Part shown: piece by piece, positions 60,929 through 64,000 of the stretch
How the letters are laid out: every line of letters begins with the position of its first letter
Numbering within the stretch: the first letter of the stretch is position 1
DNA from: Streptomyces sp. NBC_01428
Lineage (GTDB): Bacteria; Actinomycetota; Actinomycetes; Streptomycetales; Streptomycetaceae
DNA length: 64,000 nucleotides
Reading direction: 5' to 3'
Assembly (NCBI RefSeq): GCF_036231965.1
Contig: NZ_CP109499.1
Coordinates: forward strand, 6,448,001-6,512,000
Notes under the pieces: model-generated
Told to the model about the DNA's origin: nothing
The model's input: only the letters and a program-made list of their open reading frames with translations
Databases searched by the model: none
Position numbers and translations under genes: made by a program

Positions 60929-62203
60929 ATGCGGCGTGGCATAGCGGCCACTGCGCTGGTGGCGTCCCTCGCCCTCGCGGCGACGGCCTGCGGCGGCAGT
61001 GACAGCGGCAGCGACAAGTCGGACGGCCCCACCACCATCACCTGGTGGGACACCTCCAACGCCACCAATGAGGCGCCGACGTACAAGGCCCTGGCCCAGC
61101 AGTTCGAGAAGGCCAACCCCGGTATCAAGGTCAAGTACGTCAACGTGCCCTTCGACCAGGCGCAGAACAAGTTCGACACGGCCGCCGGCTCCAAGGGCGC
61201 CCCGGACATCCTGCGCTCCGAGGTCGGCTGGACCCCGGCCTTCGCCAAGAAGGGCTTCTTCCTGCCGCTCGACGGCACGGCGGCCCTCGCCGACCAGGCC
61301 AAGTTCCAGCCCAGCCTGATCGAGCAGGCCAAGTACGACGGCAAGACGTACGGTGTCCCGCTGGTCACCGACACCCTCGCCCTCGTCTACAACAAGGCGC
61401 TCTTCAAGAAGGCCGGCATCACCGAGGCCCCGAAGACCTGGGCCGACCTGAAGACCGACGCCGCGAAGATCAAGTCGAAGACCGACGTCGACGGCTACTG
61501 GGGCTCGACCCAGGCCTACTACGCGCAGTCCTTCCTCTACGGCGAGGGCACCGACACGGTCGACGCCACCGCGAAGAAGATCACCGTGAACTCGGCCGCC
61601 GCGCAGAAGGCGTACGGCACCTGGCAGGGGCTGTTCTCCGGCAAGGGCCTGCACAAGGCCGACACCACCGCCGACGCGTACGCCCACATCCAGGACGCGT
61701 TCGTCAACGGCAAGGTCGCCGCGATCGTCCAGGGCCCCTGGGAGATCACGAACTTCTACAAGGGCTCGGCCTTCACGGACAAGGCGAACCTCGGTATCGC
61801 CACCGTCCCGGCCGGCTCCAGCGGCAAGGCGGGCGCCCCGACCGGCGGCCACAACCTCTCCGTGTACGCGGGCTCGGACAAGGCCCACCAGGAGGCCTCG
61901 CTGAAGTTCGTGAAGTTCATGACCTCCGCGAAGTCGCAGGCGACGATCGCGCTCAAGAACTCCACGCTGCCGACGCGTGACGACGCCTACACCTCCGAGG
62001 TCAAGGCCGACCCGGGCATCGCCGGCTACCAGACGGTGCTCTCCGCCGCCCAGCCGCGCCCGGCGCTGCCCGAGTACAGCTCGCTGTGGGGCCCGCTCGA
62101 CACCGAGCTGCCGAAGATCGCGGGTGGCAAGGAGTCCCTGGACAAGGGCCTGAGCAACGCCGAACTGGCGATCGCCAAGCTGGTCCCGGACTTCAGCAAG
62201 TGA
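60929..62203 (+). CDS. malE: Maltose/maltodextrin-binding lipoprotein MalE
   Basis: 424 aa. Lipobox ATAC gives a lipidated Cys21. The solute-binding fold shows ITWWDTSNATNEAPTYKAL, GAPDILRSEVGWTPAFAKKGF, VPLVTDTLALVYNKALFKKAGI and the late GPLDTELPKIAGG. It captures maltose and maltodextrins outside the membrane for MalFG. AAGGAG lies 6 nt before the ATG. It is first in malEFG and followed by a nested hairpin that may hold its expression above that of the permeases. Confidence 0.95.
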   Translation: MRRGIAATALVASLALAATACGGSDSGSDKSDGPTTITWWDTSNATNEAPTYKALAQQFEKANPGIKVKYVNVPFDQAQNKFDTAAGSKGAPDILRSEVGWTPAFAKKGFFLPLDGTAALADQAKFQPSLIEQAKYDGKTYGVPLVTDTLALVYNKALFKKAGITEAPKTWADLKTDAAKIKSKTDVDGYWGSTQAYYAQSFLYGEGTDTVDATAKKITVNSAAAQKAYGTWQGLFSGKGLHKADTTADAYAHIQDAFVNGKVAAIVQGPWEITNFYKGSAFTDKANLGIATVPAGSSGKAGAPTGGHNLSVYAGSDKAHQEASLKFVKFMTSAKSQATIALKNSTLPTRDDAYTSEVKADPGIAGYQTVLSAAQPRPALPEYSSLWGPLDTELPKIAGGKESLDKGLSNAELAIAKLVPDFSK

Positions 62204-62210
62204 GCCCGTG

Positions 62211-62261
62211 TGGCCGCCGGTTCCGCACCCCCGCCGGACGGGGGAACGGTTCCGGCGGCCA
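62211..62261 (+). terminator. Nested hairpin between malE and malF
   Basis: Outer arms TGGCCGCCGG (62211-62220) and CCGGCGGCCA (62252-62261) pair over 10 bp. A 3-bp extension follows a TT/TT mismatch, and an inner CCCCCG/CGGGGG stem (62228-62233 with 62239-62244) lies inside. It could act as a partial terminator or as a 3'-end stabiliser of malE mRNA. Confidence 0.7.
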
Positions 62262-62307
62262 CCGGCCGTGTGCGCCCAACTCCTGATCTTGCAGAAGGTG
62301 TCGAACC

Positions 62308-63312
62308 ATGACAGTCGCCATCGACCGAGCGACCGGCAAGCGCCGCGGTGACCGAGCACCGCGCCCCGGCCGGACGCAGCGTCTGAAGCACTCGTACCAG
62401 AAGTACTGGTACGCGTACGCGATGATCGCCCCGGTCGTCGTCGTACTCGGCGGATTGGTGCTCTATCCCCTGGTGCGGGGCCTCTACCTGACGCTCACGG
62501 ACGCCAACAGCCTCAACTCGGCCCGCACGATCGGCGTCAACCACATCGACGCCACCTACAAGTTCATCGGCCTCGACAACTACAAGGACATCCTCTGGGG
62601 GCCGACGTCGTACGACCGCTTCTGGTCGCACTTCATCTGGACCATCGCCTGGACCGTCCTGTGCGTCGCGCTGCACTACTGCATCGGCCTCGGCCTCGCG
62701 CTGCTGCTCAACCAGAAGCTGCGCGGCCGCACCGTCTACCGGCTGATCCTCGTGCTGCCGTGGGCCGTGCCGACGTTCGTCACCGTCTTCGGCTGGCGGT
62801 TCATGCTCGCCGACGGCGGCATCATCAACGCGATGCTCGACGCGGTGCACCTGCCCTCGCCGGCGTGGCTGGAGGACACCTTCTGGCAGCGGTTCGCCGC
62901 GATCATGGTCAACACCTGGTGCGGTGTGCCGTTCATGATGGTCTCGCTGCTCGGCGGACTCCAGTCCATCGACTCCACGCTGTACGAGGCCGCCGAGATG
63001 GACGGCGCAGGCGCCTGGCAGCAGTTCCGGTACGTCACCCTGCCGGGCCTCAGGTCGGTCAGCTCCACCGTGGTGCTCCTCGGGGTGATCTGGACCTTCA
63101 ACCAGTTCGCGGTGATCTTCCTGCTGTTCGGCAACACCGCCCCGGACGCGCAGATCCTCGTCACCTGGGCCTACTACCTCGGCTTCGGACAGCAGCCGCG
63201 CGACTTCGCGCAGTCGGCCGCCTACGGTGTGCTGCTGCTGGCCATCCTCGTCGTCTTCACCTCCTTCTACCGCCGCTGGCTGAACCGCAATGACCAGCAG
63301 CTCGCGATCTGA
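62308..63312 (+). CDS. malF: Maltose ABC transporter permease MalF
   Basis: 334 aa with six membrane helices and a basic N-terminus. The EAA loop that docks the ATPase reads YEAAEMDGAGAWQQFRYVTLP. It lacks the large periplasmic P2 loop of E. coli MalF, as is usual in actinobacteria. GCAGAAGG precedes the ATG. No ATPase is encoded here; Streptomyces sugar importers commonly share the multitask ATPase MsiK, which is inferred for this one. Confidence 0.94.
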   Translation: MTVAIDRATGKRRGDRAPRPGRTQRLKHSYQKYWYAYAMIAPVVVVLGGLVLYPLVRGLYLTLTDANSLNSARTIGVNHIDATYKFIGLDNYKDILWGPTSYDRFWSHFIWTIAWTVLCVALHYCIGLGLALLLNQKLRGRTVYRLILVLPWAVPTFVTVFGWRFMLADGGIINAMLDAVHLPSPAWLEDTFWQRFAAIMVNTWCGVPFMMVSLLGGLQSIDSTLYEAAEMDGAGAWQQFRYVTLPGLRSVSSTVVLLGVIWTFNQFAVIFLLFGNTAPDAQILVTWAYYLGFGQQPRDFAQSAAYGVLLLAILVVFTSFYRRWLNRNDQQLAI

Positions 63313-63325
63313 GGCGGGAGTCTCC

Positions 63326-64000
63326 ATGAGCACCACCACCCTGCGGACGCCGCCGGCCGAAGAGGCCCCCGTCCCCGACGCGTCGCCGCGTCCGGCCCGG
63401 AAGCGCGGCGAGCGAAGCCGCGCCGGCGCGCTCGCCTCCCACGGCATCCTGACCGTCGCGAGCCTCGTCGCGCTGTTCCCGATCGCCTGGCTGGTCTTCC
63501 TGTCGCTCGGCCCGGACAAGGACGACTACCTGCACCCCGGACGCATCTGGGACACGATGACGTTCGACAACTACTCCTTCGTGCTCCAGCACACGAACTT
63601 CTTCGACTGGATGAAGAGTTCGCTCATCGTGTCGCTGGGCACCACGGTGATCGGCGTGATGGTCGCGGCCACCACGGGCTACGCGGTCTCGCGCATGCGC
63701 TTCCCCGGCTACCGGAAGTTCATGTGGGTCCTGCTGGTCACCCAGATGTTCCCGATCGCCGTGCTGATCGTGCCGATGTACCAGATCCTCTCGGACCTGC
63801 AGCTCATCGACTCCTACCTCGGCCTGATCCTCGTCTACTGCTCGACGGCCGTCCCCTACAGCGCCTGGCTGCTCAAGGGGTACTTCGACACCATCCCGTT
63901 CGAGATCGACGAGGCCGGACGCGTCGACGGGCTGAGCCCCTTCGGCACCTTCTTCCGGCTGATCCTGCCGCTCGCCAAGCCCGGCCTCGCGGTGGCCGCG
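63326..64000 (+). CDS. malG: Maltose ABC transporter permease MalG, 3'-truncated by window edge
   Basis: 225 codons are visible from ATG 63326 to the last base. An N-terminal Pro/Ala/Arg stretch precedes membrane helices; VSLGTTVIGVMVAATTGYAVSRMRF and WVLLVTQMFPIAVLIVPMYQIL are typical of MalG. The EAA loop reads FEIDEAGRVDGLSPFGTFFRLILPL. GGCGGGAG lies upstream of the ATG and only 13 nt separate it from the malF stop, so it is co-transcribed. Confidence 0.95.
   Translation, partial: MSTTTLRTPPAEEAPVPDASPRPARKRGERSRAGALASHGILTVASLVALFPIAWLVFLSLGPDKDDYLHPGRIWDTMTFDNYSFVLQHTNFFDWMKSSLIVSLGTTVIGVMVAATTGYAVSRMRFPGYRKFMWVLLVTQMFPIAVLIVPMYQILSDLQLIDSYLGLILVYCSTAVPYSAWLLKGYFDTIPFEIDEAGRVDGLSPFGTFFRLILPLAKPGLAVAA

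Overview
The window is high-G+C actinobacterial chromosome, almost certainly Streptomyces. Nearly every gene has a G/C-rich third codon position, GTG starts are frequent, several transcripts look leaderless (TAnnnT-like -10 boxes 6-7 nt before the start codon), and iron genes carry DmdR/IdeR-type iron boxes. From memory, the order malEFG-malR, PAP2, glnE, glnA2, nadE, panB, AfsR-like regulator, hmu/efe genes matches the S. coelicolor core region around SCO2229-SCO2275; I could not check this. I see no rRNA, tRNA, CRISPR array, insertion sequence or prophage.

Layout. 1-11.5 kb is mixed housekeeping: the end of a D-Ala-D-Ala carboxypeptidase, an SDR oxidoreductase, a Tat-exported PhoD phosphatase, a Gfo/Idh/MocA oxidoreductase divergent from a Bcr/CflA-type MFS pump, a beta-lactamase-fold hydrolase, an Rsm22-like methyltransferase, a dimethylargininase-type enzyme, a TetR regulator and a stand-alone prim-pol-like protein. 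11.5-24.5 kb is an iron/heme island. It holds efeO-efeB-efeU plus a trailing lipoprotein, hmuT-hmuU-hmuV, two divergent HtaA heme-binding surface proteins, a short PhzF-family gene and a heme oxygenase. Three iron boxes (15932, 19173, 24435) tie it together. The genes would capture heme at the surface (HtaA), pass it to HmuT, import it (HmuUV) and open the ring (HmuO), while EfeOBU handles free iron and possibly deferrochelation.

24.5-31 kb holds methionine aminopeptidase, two small proteins, an EntS-like MFS, an unexported sialidase-fold protein, an F420 reductase-like protein and a site-2 protease. 31-37 kb holds a 1177-aa AfsR/SARP-type regulator convergent with a DrrAB-type ABC exporter operon. 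The exporter promoter carries an unusual array of eight CTGTCGG heptamers on an 11-bp pitch, which I regard as the most interesting signal in the window. 37-43 kb holds panB, a DHA2 MFS pump with its likely TetR regulator, a membrane-anchored endonuclease/exonuclease/phosphatase-fold protein, and a DHA1 MFS pump preceded by a hairpin and a 27-codon leader frame.

43-59 kb holds glutamine-dependent NAD synthetase, an S53 (sedolisin) protease, a DUF3105/DUF305 pair, a GlnA2-type glutamine synthetase homologue, a tightly packed phosphoesterase/MFS/beta-propeller operon whose MFS has an in-frame 54-bp repeat, a VOC protein, glnE and a PAP2-type membrane phosphatase. 59-64 kb is the maltose/maltodextrin locus: malR divergent from malE-malF-malG (malG runs off the end), with CTTGCA operator repeats and a nested hairpin between malE and malF.
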